Shown in pieces: positions 51,284 through 59,798 of a stretch of DNA of 64,000 nucleotides. The notes under the pieces were generated by a model. That model was given only the letters and a program-made list of their open reading frames with translations. It was not told the origin of the DNA and did not search any database. The stretch is from Verrucomicrobia bacterium LW23 (GTDB lineage: Bacteria > Verrucomicrobiota > Verrucomicrobiia > Methylacidiphilales > UBA1321). Within the stretch, counting starts at the first letter, position 1. Each line of letters begins with the position of its first letter. A program made the translations under genes and the position numbers. The stretch spans positions 1-64,000 of the forward strand of contig QAZA01000024.1 of the NCBI GenBank assembly GCA_003054695.1, given 5' to 3'.

Positions 51284-52168
51284 GTGACATCCTATAACGT
51301 GATCCCCGAAACCTTCCCTCTCTGGCAAGGCGACGCCCCTCTTTCGCTGGGCAACGACCCCGTTCGCGACATCCCTACCCTGACGGCCTATCTGCCCCGC
51401 GTGGCGACTGTGCTGGACCATAACAAGACAGCCGAACCGAAGAAAGGCACCGCCGTAATTGTTTGCCCCGGAGGCGGTTATGGCGGCTTGGCCGGCCACG
51501 AGGGGCTGGACTACGCGCTGTGGCTTAACGAGCGTGGCATCGCCGCGTTTGTGCTGAAATATCGCCTGGGAAGCCATGATTATCGCCACCCGGCCATGTG
51601 GTACGATGTAAGCCGTGCGATACGTACCGTCCGCGCACGAGCCAAAGAATGGAATCTGGACCCGGCGAAAATCGGCGTCATGGGCTCCTCCGCAGGCGGC
51701 CACCTCTCCGCTACAGTGATTACGCATAACGACGCCGGCAAGCCGGAGGCCGAAGATCCGATCGAGCGCGCGAGCAGCCGGCCGGATTTCGGCATCCTGT
51801 GCTATGCGGTGATCAGCCTGGGGCCGCTGGCGCATGGCGGATCCAAGCGCAATCTGCTGGGCGACAATCCGCCGGAGGATCTGGTGCAGCATCTCTCTCT
51901 GGAACAACAGGTTACGGCGGATACACCGCCCTGCTTTATCTGGAGCACGCAGGAGGATAAGGCCGTGCTGGCCGAGCACTCTCTGCTGTTTGCGCTGGCG
52001 CTGCAACGTGCGGGCGTGCGGTACGATCTGCACGTGTTCGAGAAGCAGGGCCATGGCATTGGGCTTGGCGTAAGGGGTTATGACCCAGCGGTTTCCAACG
52101 CGGGCGAGCTGCATCCGTGGACGCGGGATCTGGAGTTTTGGCTGCGGGAGGAAGGGCTGATATTCTGA
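51284..52168 (+). CDS. Alpha/beta hydrolase (BD-FAE-like esterase)
   Basis: This protein has about 294 residues from a GTG at 51284; another GTG lies at 51299, and a TTG at 51242 would give a longer form. VIVCPGGGYGGLAGHEG is the HGGG-like oxyanion loop, GVMGSSAGGHLSATV holds the nucleophilic serine, WSTQEDKAV the aspartate and KQGHGIGLG the histidine. This is the pattern of acetyl-xylan or feruloyl esterase-type hydrolases in the BD-FAE/peptidase S9-like group. No signal peptide is visible in the chosen form, so it may act inside the cell on imported oligosaccharides. Two hairpins follow the stop codon before metY. Confidence 0.87.
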   Translation: MTSYNVIPETFPLWQGDAPLSLGNDPVRDIPTLTAYLPRVATVLDHNKTAEPKKGTAVIVCPGGGYGGLAGHEGLDYALWLNERGIAAFVLKYRLGSHDYRHPAMWYDVSRAIRTVRARAKEWNLDPAKIGVMGSSAGGHLSATVITHNDAGKPEAEDPIERASSRPDFGILCYAVISLGPLAHGGSKRNLLGDNPPEDLVQHLSLEQQVTADTPPCFIWSTQEDKAVLAEHSLLFALALQRAGVRYDLHVFEKQGHGIGLGVRGYDPAVSNAGELHPWTRDLEFWLREEGLIF

Positions 52169-52177
52169 GGCGCCCGG

Positions 52178-52279
52178 CTAAAGGCGAGTCAATCGCCCGC
52201 CTTTAGGTAGAATTCTCCCGATTCGCGCAACTGAAGCAGTGACATCGTCGGAACTTCACTGTAATGGTGAGGTTCCGAC
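52178..52279 (+). promoter_or_regulatory. Two consecutive hairpins in the metY leader
   Basis: CTAAAGGCG (52178-52186) pairs perfectly with CGCCTTTAG (52198-52206). GTCGGAACTTCAC (52247-52259) pairs with GTGAGGTTCCGAC (52267-52279), with one G-U-type mismatch and a 7-nt loop. The second hairpin ends 8 bases before the metY ATG and would bury its ribosome entry site. The first lacks a T-run but may mark the end of the hydrolase transcript. It does not fit a SAM riboswitch that I know. Confidence 0.6.
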
Positions 52280-52286
52280 AATCCCC

Positions 52287-53600
52287 ATGAACGAATCCAG
52301 CCCCAAGAACGACAATCGCAAGTTTGGTTTCGAGACGCGCATGATTCACGCCGGGCACATCCCGGACGCCGTTACCGGCTCGCGCGCCGTGCCGATTTAT
52401 CAGACGACCTCGTACGTGTTTGACAGCGCCGACTACGCTGCCCAACTCTTTGATCTCAAACAGTATGGCAATATTTACACGCGCATCAGCAACCCCACCA
52501 CGGCGGTGCTGGAGGAGCGCATTGCCTCGCTGGAAGGGGCGACCGGCGCGCTGGCGGTAAGCAGCGGCATGGCGGCGCAGTTTGTGGCGTTGATGACGCT
52601 GCTCTCGCCCGGCGACGAGATTGTGGCGTCGCGGCACCTGTACGGCGGTACCGTTACGCAGCTAACCCACACGCTGCAAAAGCTTTCCATCAGCGTCAAG
52701 TTTGTGGAGCCAGGCGACATTTCGGCCTGGGAGGCGGCGATCAGCTACAAAACGAAGGCGCTGTTTGGTGAGACGATCGGCAACCCGCGCGGGAGCATTC
52801 TGGATATCAGCAAGATTGCGGATCTTGCTCGCAGTAAACGGATTCCGTTGATTATCGACAGCACTTTTGCGACGCCTTACCTGTGCCGGCCGATTGAGTT
52901 TGGCGCGAATATTGTGGTGCACTCGGCCACCAAATTTTTGGGCGGGCACGGGAGCAGCATCGGCGGCATGATTGTGGACAGTGGCGACTTTAATTTCTCG
53001 CATTACCCCACAATTGCGGCGCCTTCGCCAAGCTACCATGGCCTGCGCTTTTATGATACATTTGGGCATTACGGCTTTCTCATGAAGTGCCGTGCCGAGA
53101 CGGTGCGCGACGTGGGCTCGTGCATTTCGCCGACAAACGCGTTTCTTATCCTACAGGGTGTGGAGACGCTTTCGCTGCGGATGGACCGGCACGTGAATAA
53201 TGCGCTGGCGGTGGCGAAGTTTTTGAAGGGACGGCCGGAGGTGGAGTGGGTAGCCTATGCGGGCCTGCCGGATCACCCGGATTACGCGTTGGCGCAGAAG
53301 TACTTACCGAAGGGGCCCGGCGCCGTGTTTTCCTTTGGCCTGCGCAACGACAAGGGGCAGGCGCGGGAGAATGGCAAGAAGCTGATTGAGGCGTTGCAAA
53401 TTTTCTCGCATCTGGCCAACGTAGGTGATGTGCGCAGCCTGGTGATTCACCCGGCATCGACAACGCACCAACAGCTTAGTGACGAAGAACTTACGGCGGC
53501 CGGGGTGGGGCCGGAGCTCATTCGCCTTTCCATTGGACTTGAAAACGTGGAGGACCTTATATGGGATCTGGAGCAGGGCTTTTTTGCAGTATCTCGCTAA
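52287..53600 (+). CDS. metY: O-acetylhomoserine sulfhydrylase
   Basis: This protein has 437 residues from the ATG at 52287. It is a PLP enzyme of the Cys/Met-metabolism family that makes homocysteine from O-acetylhomoserine and sulfide. FETRMIHAGHIPDAVTGSRA and PIYQTTSYVFDSADYAAQLF are typical of the N terminus. YTRISNPT, SSGMAAQFVAL, DSTFATPYLCRP and HSATKFLGGHG (PLP lysine) form the active site, and SLVIHPASTTHQQL and IRLSIGLENVEDLIWDLEQG the C terminus. Length and motifs fit MetY better than cystathionine gamma-synthase, though that is not fully excluded. The next gene overlaps its end by 40 bp. Confidence 0.92.
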   Translation: MNESSPKNDNRKFGFETRMIHAGHIPDAVTGSRAVPIYQTTSYVFDSADYAAQLFDLKQYGNIYTRISNPTTAVLEERIASLEGATGALAVSSGMAAQFVALMTLLSPGDEIVASRHLYGGTVTQLTHTLQKLSISVKFVEPGDISAWEAAISYKTKALFGETIGNPRGSILDISKIADLARSKRIPLIIDSTFATPYLCRPIEFGANIVVHSATKFLGGHGSSIGGMIVDSGDFNFSHYPTIAAPSPSYHGLRFYDTFGHYGFLMKCRAETVRDVGSCISPTNAFLILQGVETLSLRMDRHVNNALAVAKFLKGRPEVEWVAYAGLPDHPDYALAQKYLPKGPGAVFSFGLRNDKGQARENGKKLIEALQIFSHLANVGDVRSLVIHPASTTHQQLSDEELTAAGVGPELIRLSIGLENVEDLIWDLEQGFFAVSR

Positions 53601-54103
53601 ACACCATTCTTAACGAGGAGCAGCGCGCGCGGTATCAGGACTCGGCTCTGATCCGCAAGCTGCTGGGCGAGGCGAAGACCATTGCCATTTACGGGCTGTC
53701 GTCGGACCGCCAGCGTGCGAGCTATTTTGTGGCGTCGTACCTGAAAGACGAGGGGTACACGATTATTCCTGTCAACCCGAAGGGCGGGGAGATTCTGGGG
53801 GAGAAGGTGTACCCGGATCTGCAGAGCATCCCGGGCCAAGTGGACATTGTGGACATTTTTCGCCCGTCGCATGAGGTGCCTGCGATTGTGGATCAGGCGA
53901 TTGCGAAGGGGGTGTCTGTTGTCTGGACACAGTTGCGCATTATTGATCTGGATGCGGCCGCGAAGGCGGAGGCTGCGGGAATCCGCGTGGTGATGGACAA
54001 GTGTATTAAAATGGAACATGGCCGCTATTTCGGCACGCTCCACTGGGGCGGCATGAATACGGAGATCATCAGCGCCCGCAAGGCAAAATGCAGGGGGGCT
54101 TAG
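53561..54103 (+). CDS. CoA-binding (YccU-like) protein
   Basis: This protein has 180 residues. The only usable start, ATG 53561, lies inside metY in another frame, which gives a 40-bp overlap and probable translational coupling. KTIAIYGLSSDRQRASYFVA and GYTIIPVNPKGGEILGEKVY form the CoA-binding Rossmann domain (CoA_binding_2), with DIVDIFRPSHEVPAIV and VVMDKCIKMEHGR conserved after it. Such stand-alone proteins bind CoA or a CoA-related ligand and have no settled role. Coupling to metY suggests a link to sulfur amino-acid synthesis, perhaps sensing acetyl-CoA or CoA-thiol state (inference). Confidence 0.88.
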   Translation: MGSGAGLFCSISLNTILNEEQRARYQDSALIRKLLGEAKTIAIYGLSSDRQRASYFVASYLKDEGYTIIPVNPKGGEILGEKVYPDLQSIPGQVDIVDIFRPSHEVPAIVDQAIAKGVSVVWTQLRIIDLDAAAKAEAAGIRVVMDKCIKMEHGRYFGTLHWGGMNTEIISARKAKCRGA

Positions 54104-55203
54104 AGCCAATGCGTGCACTTTGCGTCGGCGCGCTGTGAGGGGTGCGCCGATGGCGAAGGGGTGCGCCGAGTGCGGGAGGCGCGTCCACGGGAGGGAGGTG
54201 GAGCGGGAAGCCCGACGACCGGGCGGCTCCGCAGGACGAAAAACGGCGTCCGCAGGCGGAGGAAAAGGACTGCCGGGAGGCTGCCGGGATTGAAGCGGCA
54301 AGGACTTACGGCGGAGGAACAGCTGAGGGCTGGGGGCAATGCGGGTCAGACAGCCTCGTTTCCCCACGACGGCATGAGATGCCGCCGCCAGGCCGGGGAG
54401 AGAGACTGGCCGGTATTCGCTTTAGTACGTAAGTGTTAAAAAACACGACATACTGACTGAATACGAGGCACTACTATCGGGACGCGTTGGCATACGCCGG
54501 GGCCGGGCGGGCCGGGGCGGGCTGGGGGGCCAGTACAGGCTGGACGGCCGGGCGGGCGGCGCGACGGGGCGCGGCGCTTTCGGTAGCCTGGCGACCGCTC
54601 TTGCGGCGCTTTTTCAGCAGGTCCTGGTTCAGCTTGACACCGGGCATGGCACCGAGGGTACCGCAACCGAAGTGAGCGAAGGATATAGGTAGAGCAGTCA
54701 TTCTGGTCGTAATAGTGCGCAGGTTGTGTGCCACTTTTGCGGCTTTTCGGCATACTTGCTCATTATTTAAAGCCGTGAGAGGCTTTCAATCACAAAGCAA
54801 AGCAACCGGGTTATAATCGAGAACTATGGTGGAGTGTTGTTGCTCAGGCAAGCCAAATCTTTTAAAGTTATTTGGGACCTGCCTTTGTGTTGTACCCGGG
54901 GTTGGGTACGACGACCCGGATGTGACGGGTGGTACTCTGCAGCCGTGCTTGCTCCCAGGCTGCCTGGAGGTAAGGTACCGGGGTGATATCGGATCCCTTT
55001 TCGCGCTTTTTACGCCCAGGCTTCAAAGGCGGCCCTTGCACGTCCCTCCGTTGGCGCTTCCGTTTTTTGGGCAAAGATTATTCGCGAGTATTCAAAAAAA
55101 TCTGGCATTGGCGGGATCGATCGCCACAATATCTCCTTTCCCGGCAGGGCGGATTTGCCAGCTGCTTTCCGTTCGCCGGCACTTTCTTTTATTGCCATTT
55201 CTC
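54104..55203. other. Long stretch without a convincing gene
   Basis: About 1.1 kb. The left part is GC-rich with short repeats (GGTGCGCCGA twice near 54139 and 54160) and dyads. A minus-strand frame at 54474-54734 (86 codons) is discussed separately. From 54826 a plus frame is open up to the next gene, but its upstream part has no coding character. A TTGGGTACGACGACCCGG-type dyad at about 54901 is the only other notable structure. Confidence 0.45.
54474..54734 (-). CDS. Possible small protein, unrecognised
   Basis: This frame is 86 residues, or 75 from the internal Met that begins MTALPISFAHFGCGTLGAMP. The first half is mixed and somewhat protein-like (GVKLNQDLLKKRRKSGRQ); the second half is a proline/alanine-rich tail that may only reflect GC-rich DNA. 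No family is recognised. It is the best candidate in an otherwise gene-free kilobase, but it may not be real. Confidence 0.3.
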   Translation of the reverse strand: MAHNLRTITTRMTALPISFAHFGCGTLGAMPGVKLNQDLLKKRRKSGRQATESAAPRRAARPAVQPVLAPQPAPARPAPAYANASR

Positions 55204-55839
55204 ATGATGCGATTCCGTTTAATGTTGCCTCGCTTTGCCCCCTCCGCCCTGGTGCTGGGGCGGCGGGTTGGTGCTGCTTTTGTGCTGTGCTGCGCTGTAC
55301 TGGGCGCCCCTTTTCTGGGCGTTGCTGATCCGGCGCCGGCGTCGACGAACGCCCCGGCGTCCACCCCGGCTGGCGATGCGCAAACCATTAAGGACGAGGA
55401 GCTTGGCCTGGCGCTGGGGGTTCCCAGGGGCTGGAAGGTGCAGGCCTTTCCCCACAGCCGTTTTCCCATGGCGTTTGGGCCGCAGGTGGATGGCGTGACG
55501 CCGAACATCAACCTAAACACCGAGCAGTCCGACGTTGGCGATTTCGTCAAGTACGTGGATGGAAATCAGGGTGGGTTGCTCCGGGATATCAAGGAGTGCA
55601 AGATTCTTCTGCGCGAGGACTTTGTGACGACTTCGGGCCTTAAGGGGATCAAGGTGACGACCGAGAGCACGCAGTTCAATATGCTGTTGCGGCAGCTGTT
55701 TTACTTCTTTGCGGCCCAGGACCGTAAGTACGTGATTATTACCGCCACCGCGCCGAGCAGCTCGATTGACAAGCTGGAGCCGCAGTTTGATGAAGCGGTG
55801 AGGACGCTGACGATGGTGAAGGCGCTGGAGCGGAAGTAG
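55204..55839 (+). CDS. Exported DUF1795/PsbP-like protein
   Basis: This protein has 211 residues from the tandem ATGs at 55204/55207, chosen because a signal peptide (GAAFVLCCAVLGAPFLGVA) follows directly. After a low-complexity Ala/Thr/Pro linker, the domain ELGLALGVPRGWKVQAFPHS, then VDGVTPNINLNTEQ, GLKGIKVTTESTQF and YVIITATAPSSSIDKLEPQF, has the strand order of DUF1795/DcrB/PsbP-like proteins (a sandwich ending in a helix that packs with TLTMVKAL). The family is extracytoplasmic with no fixed role. A lipobox is not clear, although two cysteines lie in the leader. It stands alone upstream of trx. Confidence 0.72.
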   Translation: MMRFRLMLPRFAPSALVLGRRVGAAFVLCCAVLGAPFLGVADPAPASTNAPASTPAGDAQTIKDEELGLALGVPRGWKVQAFPHSRFPMAFGPQVDGVTPNINLNTEQSDVGDFVKYVDGNQGGLLRDIKECKILLREDFVTTSGLKGIKVTTESTQFNMLLRQLFYFFAAQDRKYVIITATAPSSSIDKLEPQFDEAVRTLTMVKALERK

Positions 55840-56053
55840 GCGCTGCGGCGGGGTCCGGAGACTGTCCGCCCGGAGCAGAATGGGGCAGGTCGGGGCCAGC
55901 ATACTTGACTTCCCGGTAAAACGCTTATAGTAAAGAATGCACACTATGCCGGTCTTGTTACTCTTCTTCGCGGCTTAAACTTTCCGAAGGGACAGGACAC
56001 TGCGCAACAGGGAAACAGGAGCGCCGGCAACCCACAATCTATTCCGCACAACT

Positions 56054-56377
56054 ATGTCAGTTCCTACCGATGTTACCTCCAGCACGTTTGAAAACGAAGT
56101 CCTGAAAGCGCCCGGCCTGGTGCTTGTGGACTTTTGGGCCACCTATTGCGGCCCCTGCAAGCAGATTGCCCCTATGCTTAAGGAGATTGCCAATGAGCTC
56201 TCCGACAAGGTGAAGGTGGCCAAGGTGGACGTGATGCAGGAGCAGGCGCTGGCGCAGCAGTATGGCATTCAGTATCTACCCACGCTGGCGTTCTTTAAGG
56301 ATGGCCAGAAAGTGGAGCAACTGGTTGGCATGCAGTCCAAAAAGGCGCTGGTAACGCAAGTCAACGCGCTTGCGTAA
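56054..56377 (+). CDS. trxA: Thioredoxin
   Basis: This 107-residue cytoplasmic disulfide reductase has the active site FWATYCGPCKQIAPML (C-G-P-C at about residues 33-36; Thr-Tyr replaces the usual Glu/Pro-Trp before it). KVAKVDVMQEQALAQQYGIQ and YLPTLAFFKDGQKV (cis-proline) complete the fold. Length is normal. Tyr in place of the common Trp before the CGPC is a mild deviation. A strong terminator follows, so the gene is monocistronic. Confidence 0.96.
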   Translation: MSVPTDVTSSTFENEVLKAPGLVLVDFWATYCGPCKQIAPMLKEIANELSDKVKVAKVDVMQEQALAQQYGIQYLPTLAFFKDGQKVEQLVGMQSKKALVTQVNALA

Positions 56378-56406
56378 GTGATCTGATACCAACAACTTTC
56401 CTTGAA

Positions 56407-56470
56407 GGGCCGCCTGTCCGTCGGCGCGGGATTTCGCTGAAATCCGCGCGATGGGCGGGCGGCTCTTTTT
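56407..56470 (+). terminator. Intrinsic terminator after thioredoxin
   Basis: GGGCCGCCTGTCC...GCGGATTTC pairs with GAAATCCGCGC...GGGCGGGCGGCTC in a long GC-rich stem with a short GCT loop, followed by TTTTTGTTT. Confidence 0.9.
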
Positions 56471-56843
56471 GTTTGGCACGGAATTAATCGCGGCCAGGTA
56501 GGCAGTTTTTGCCTTGTACCGGTTCGTGTCACGGCCTTTTGAGTGGGATTTAAGTCGCTCCCATTCAGTACCTTACAGTTTTGTAGCAGTCCGGTTCATA
56601 CTTTCGCTTTAATCTATCGCCACGCAAATATAGAGTAGTGCTGGGGGTTTCTTCGCCGGGCGCATGGTACGCCCGGGCCTCTCTCTCGCGCTGCTTTCCT
56701 TCAGGCTCAGGTTGGGATGGGTGAAGTTGGGGTGAGAAAGTGATGACAAACCGACGACCCACACCGGGCGGCAGCTCCCGCCCGGTGGCGCACGCGCACC
56801 ATCACCCATAACGCAGCCTTCTGCCGTATTTTTAAGGAAACGC
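56471..56843. other. Gene-free leader region of the ATP-grasp/alpha-E gene
   Basis: No gene is supported. AT-rich sequence at 56560-56630 is the likely promoter zone. A GGGCGGCAGCTCCCGCCCG dyad at about 56766-56784 could form a hairpin in the 5' leader. Confidence 0.45.
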
Positions 56844-59555
56844 ATGGCCCTGCTGGATTTTGAGCAATACGTGGAGCACGCCACGGCCTCGGACGAATTG
56901 CGCCGTGAGAACGCCTTTGTGGCGCGCGCTTACCGTCAGATGGAGCGTGTTGTGCAGGCGCTGGGGCAGAGCGGCGTGGACCGGCTCTCCCGCATTGCGT
57001 ACGGGCAGATGCGCGACCAGGGCATCACCTACCACGTATACCACGACGAGCGGGGGCCGGAGCGTATTTTTCCGCTCGATATCATCCCGCTGCCCATTGC
57101 GGGCGACGAGTGGGCGGAGATTGAGCAGGGCCTGGCGCAGCGCACGAAGGTGTGGAACATGTTTCTGCGCGATATTTACGGGCCGCAGGAGATCCTGAAG
57201 GCCGGTATTGTGCCGTTTGAGCTGATTTATTCCGACCCGCACTTTCACCGCGAGTGCGTGGGGCTGCAGGTGCCGCGTGATACCTACGTGCATGTGGCCG
57301 CGTACGACATGGTGCGTCACCCCGGCGGCCGCTGGATGGTGATGGAGGACCACCTCAGCAATCCCACCGGCGCCAGCTACGCCCTGCAGGCGCGCCGCGT
57401 GATGAGCCAGGTGTGCCCGCAAATGATGGAGGGGATCTCCGTCGCACCCATCTATAACTACCCCACGCAACTGCTGGAGACGCTGCAGGCGGCCGCGCCC
57501 AACTATGCGGCAGGCTCGCGCGTCGTATTGCTCTCGCCTGGCATTTACAATGAGGCGTATTACGACCACTCCTCGCTGGCGCGGCAGATGGGTATCCCCC
57601 TGGTGCAGGGCAACGATCTTATTGTGCTGGAAAGCAAGCTTTACCTCAAGACGATCGGCGGCCTGGAGCGGGTGGATGTGATTTATCGCCGCCTGGACAG
57701 CGAGTATATCGACCCGGTGACTTTCCGCGCCGACTCGCGCCTGGGCATCCCCGGGCTGCTCTCCTGCCTGCGCAAAGGCACGGTGACGGTGGCCAACGCC
57801 CTGGGCACCGGCCTGGCCGATAACCGCGCCATCTCGGACTACGTGCCGGCGATGACCGAGTTTTACTTTAACGAGAAGCCGCGGATGAAGTCCGTGCCCA
57901 TCCTGAACATGAACGATGTGGATGAGCGCGAGCAGGTGCTGGATAACTGGAGCAACTACACCATCAAGCACGCCATTGGCCGCGGCCCCGGCTCGTTCTG
58001 GATAGGCAGCGACCTGCAGGAGGCGGAGTGGCTGAAGCTGCGCAAAAAGATTGAGGCTAACCCGCGCAGTTACATTGCGCAGCCTGTCGTGCAATTCTCC
58101 ACCGCGCCTACGTGGATCGACAGCGAGCTGCAGCCGCGACACATTGGCGTGCGCGCTTTTACGTTGTGCGGCAACAACATACACACCACGCCCTGCGCGC
58201 TTACCCGCGTGGCGCTGGAGGATGAGTCGCTCGTCATCTCCTCCGCAAGCGGCGGCGGCAGTAAGGATACGTGGATCCTGCGCACGCCCACGCATCGGAT
58301 GATTCCTCCGGAGGTCAACATCCGCCACACGCCGCGCCGCATGCGCCTGGCCAGCCGCACGGCGGACTCGCTCTTTTGGATGGGCCGCTATATGGAGCGC
58401 GCCGAGGGCACCACGCGCATCATGCGGGTGGTGGAGCAGATCCGCAACGAGGCAAGCAGCGGCGACAGCCCGCGCGCCTGGGCTCCCCTGCTGGAGGCGC
58501 TGGCCAGCGCAACCGGCCAGCCCACCTCGATCATCCGCCGCGCCGCCGCGCTGCCGCGGGAGGGGCGCGCCGGCAAGAGCAAGCAGCGGGGGCTGGCGGC
58601 GTATATGTTACTGAGCGAAGACAATTATTCATCTGTACTCAGCTGCATGCGCTCGTGTCGCGGCAACGCGCAGGCCATTCGCGAAGCGCTGCCGCCGGAG
58701 GTGTGGACGATCATCAACCGCATCTACTTACAGCTCGCGCAGCAGTCCCGCAACATGTCCGGCGAGCGCGTGAAGGCGCAGTTGCGCGATCTCTCGCTGG
58801 AAGATGATATTTTGTCGCAACTGGACGAACTGACCGGCTGCGCCGACAAGCACATGCTCCACAACGACGCCTGGAGCTTCTGGCAAATGGGCCGCCACAG
58901 CGAGCGGGCTCTCTTTACGCTGCTGACGATGCGACAGGTCTATCTCAAACGAAGTGTGGATCAAACCGCCGCCGCGCGCAATGGAACCGGCGCGGGCGAT
59001 ATCGACTTTGACGACACGAATCTGGACGCCCTGCTGCGCATGCTGGCCGGCCTGTACGCGTATCGCAGCTCCTACAAGTCGCGCCCCACGGCTTCGCAGG
59101 TAGCGCACCTTTTGTTGCAGGACCAGGAGTTTCCGCGCTCCGTCTGGTTTTGCATGGACGAAGTGATGCGCCTGCTGAGGCGCGCCTTTGGCCAGCGGCC
59201 GTCGCCGGAGGCGGAGGAGCCGATCCACTACGGCGACCACCTGCTCAGCGAGCTGAACTTTACGGATATCGGCCAGTTTTTTGTGGCATCGCGCCCCGGC
59301 GCCGGGCCAGGCGGCGGCAACGCGCTATCCCTGCCCGCCGCGACAACCGGGGTGCCGCCCACGCCTGTCGATCACATTGCGGCTGCGGGACTTGGGAGTT
59401 TCGGCCTCAACCCCAACAGCTCGCCCCGCGCCCGCGCCAAGGCGTTTACGGACTGGCTCAGCTCCCTCAACCAGCGCACCCTGGCGCTCAACACGCTGGT
59501 GTCCGACCACTACCTCAACCACCAGGCCGCGGCGCCGCTGCCGCGGGAGTCGTAA
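56844..59555 (+). CDS. Circularly permuted ATP-grasp fused to alpha-E domain
   Basis: This is a 903-residue protein. Residues 1-490 are the circularly permuted ATP-grasp type 2 unit (older DUF404/DUF407): QGITYHVYHDERGPERIFPL, RHPGGRWMVMEDHLSNPTG, VLLSPGIYNEAYYDHSSLAR, VDVIYRRLDSEYIDP, and KHAIGRGPGSFWIGSDLQ for nucleotide binding. From about 500 an alpha-E (DUF403) domain begins with SRTADSLFWMGRYMERAEGT and runs on as helices (RSVWFCMDEVMRLLRRAFGQ). The two are usually separate neighbours, often with a transglutaminase. ATP-grasp enzymes ligate carboxylates to amines, so a peptide or peptide-tag ligase is predicted; the substrate is unknown. The C-terminal 110 residues include a Gly/Pro-rich linker. 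Confidence 0.93.
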   Translation: MALLDFEQYVEHATASDELRRENAFVARAYRQMERVVQALGQSGVDRLSRIAYGQMRDQGITYHVYHDERGPERIFPLDIIPLPIAGDEWAEIEQGLAQRTKVWNMFLRDIYGPQEILKAGIVPFELIYSDPHFHRECVGLQVPRDTYVHVAAYDMVRHPGGRWMVMEDHLSNPTGASYALQARRVMSQVCPQMMEGISVAPIYNYPTQLLETLQAAAPNYAAGSRVVLLSPGIYNEAYYDHSSLARQMGIPLVQGNDLIVLESKLYLKTIGGLERVDVIYRRLDSEYIDPVTFRADSRLGIPGLLSCLRKGTVTVANALGTGLADNRAISDYVPAMTEFYFNEKPRMKSVPILNMNDVDEREQVLDNWSNYTIKHAIGRGPGSFWIGSDLQEAEWLKLRKKIEANPRSYIAQPVVQFSTAPTWIDSELQPRHIGVRAFTLCGNNIHTTPCALTRVALEDESLVISSASGGGSKDTWILRTPTHRMIPPEVNIRHTPRRMRLASRTADSLFWMGRYMERAEGTTRIMRVVEQIRNEASSGDSPRAWAPLLEALASATGQPTSIIRRAAALPREGRAGKSKQRGLAAYMLLSEDNYSSVLSCMRSCRGNAQAIREALPPEVWTIINRIYLQLAQQSRNMSGERVKAQLRDLSLEDDILSQLDELTGCADKHMLHNDAWSFWQMGRHSERALFTLLTMRQVYLKRSVDQTAAARNGTGAGDIDFDDTNLDALLRMLAGLYAYRSSYKSRPTASQVAHLLLQDQEFPRSVWFCMDEVMRLLRRAFGQRPSPEAEEPIHYGDHLLSELNFTDIGQFFVASRPGAGPGGGNALSLPAATTGVPPTPVDHIAAAGLGSFGLNPNSSPRARAKAFTDWLSSLNQRTLALNTLVSDHYLNHQAAAPLPRES

Positions 59556-59592
59556 GTCGCCTAAGTTGCTTAAGTCACTTACAGCAAGCGAC

Positions 59593-59759
59593 TTAGACCA
59601 ATTGTCGGGATAAACCGGTACATTGGTCGAGGCGATTTTGAGATGAGGGCAAGGCGAGGCTGAGGGAGTGCATTTGAAAATGCATGACCGAAGACTCAAC
59701 GCCGCCCTCGCTCAAAAGCGTCCCGGCAATGTACCTGTTTATACCGATAATTGGTCTTA
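59593..59759. repeat. 167-bp imperfect palindrome, distinct family
   Basis: TTAGACCAATTGTCGGGATA and onward through CATTG (59593-59625) pairs with the right arm ending ACCGATAATTGGTCTTA (to 59759). Complementarity of about 80% continues inward past CGATTTTGAG/CTCAAAAGCG to a small central hairpin TGCATTT-GA-AAATGCA. It lies between two convergent genes and differs in sequence from the CACGAAG family. Confidence 0.85.
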
Positions 59760-59798
59760 CTTGGGCCGTGGCCTTACCTCCCGCCTCCACCCTCGCCG

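Noticed and set aside
54113-54439. Overlapping plus frames after the CoA-binding gene
   Set aside because: Arg/Gly-rich low-complexity translations driven by GC-rich DNA, with no recognisable domain or start context.
56832-58328. 498-codon minus frame opposite the ATP-grasp gene
   Set aside because: It is a His/Arg/Ala-rich antisense shadow; the plus-strand gene has clear family motifs.
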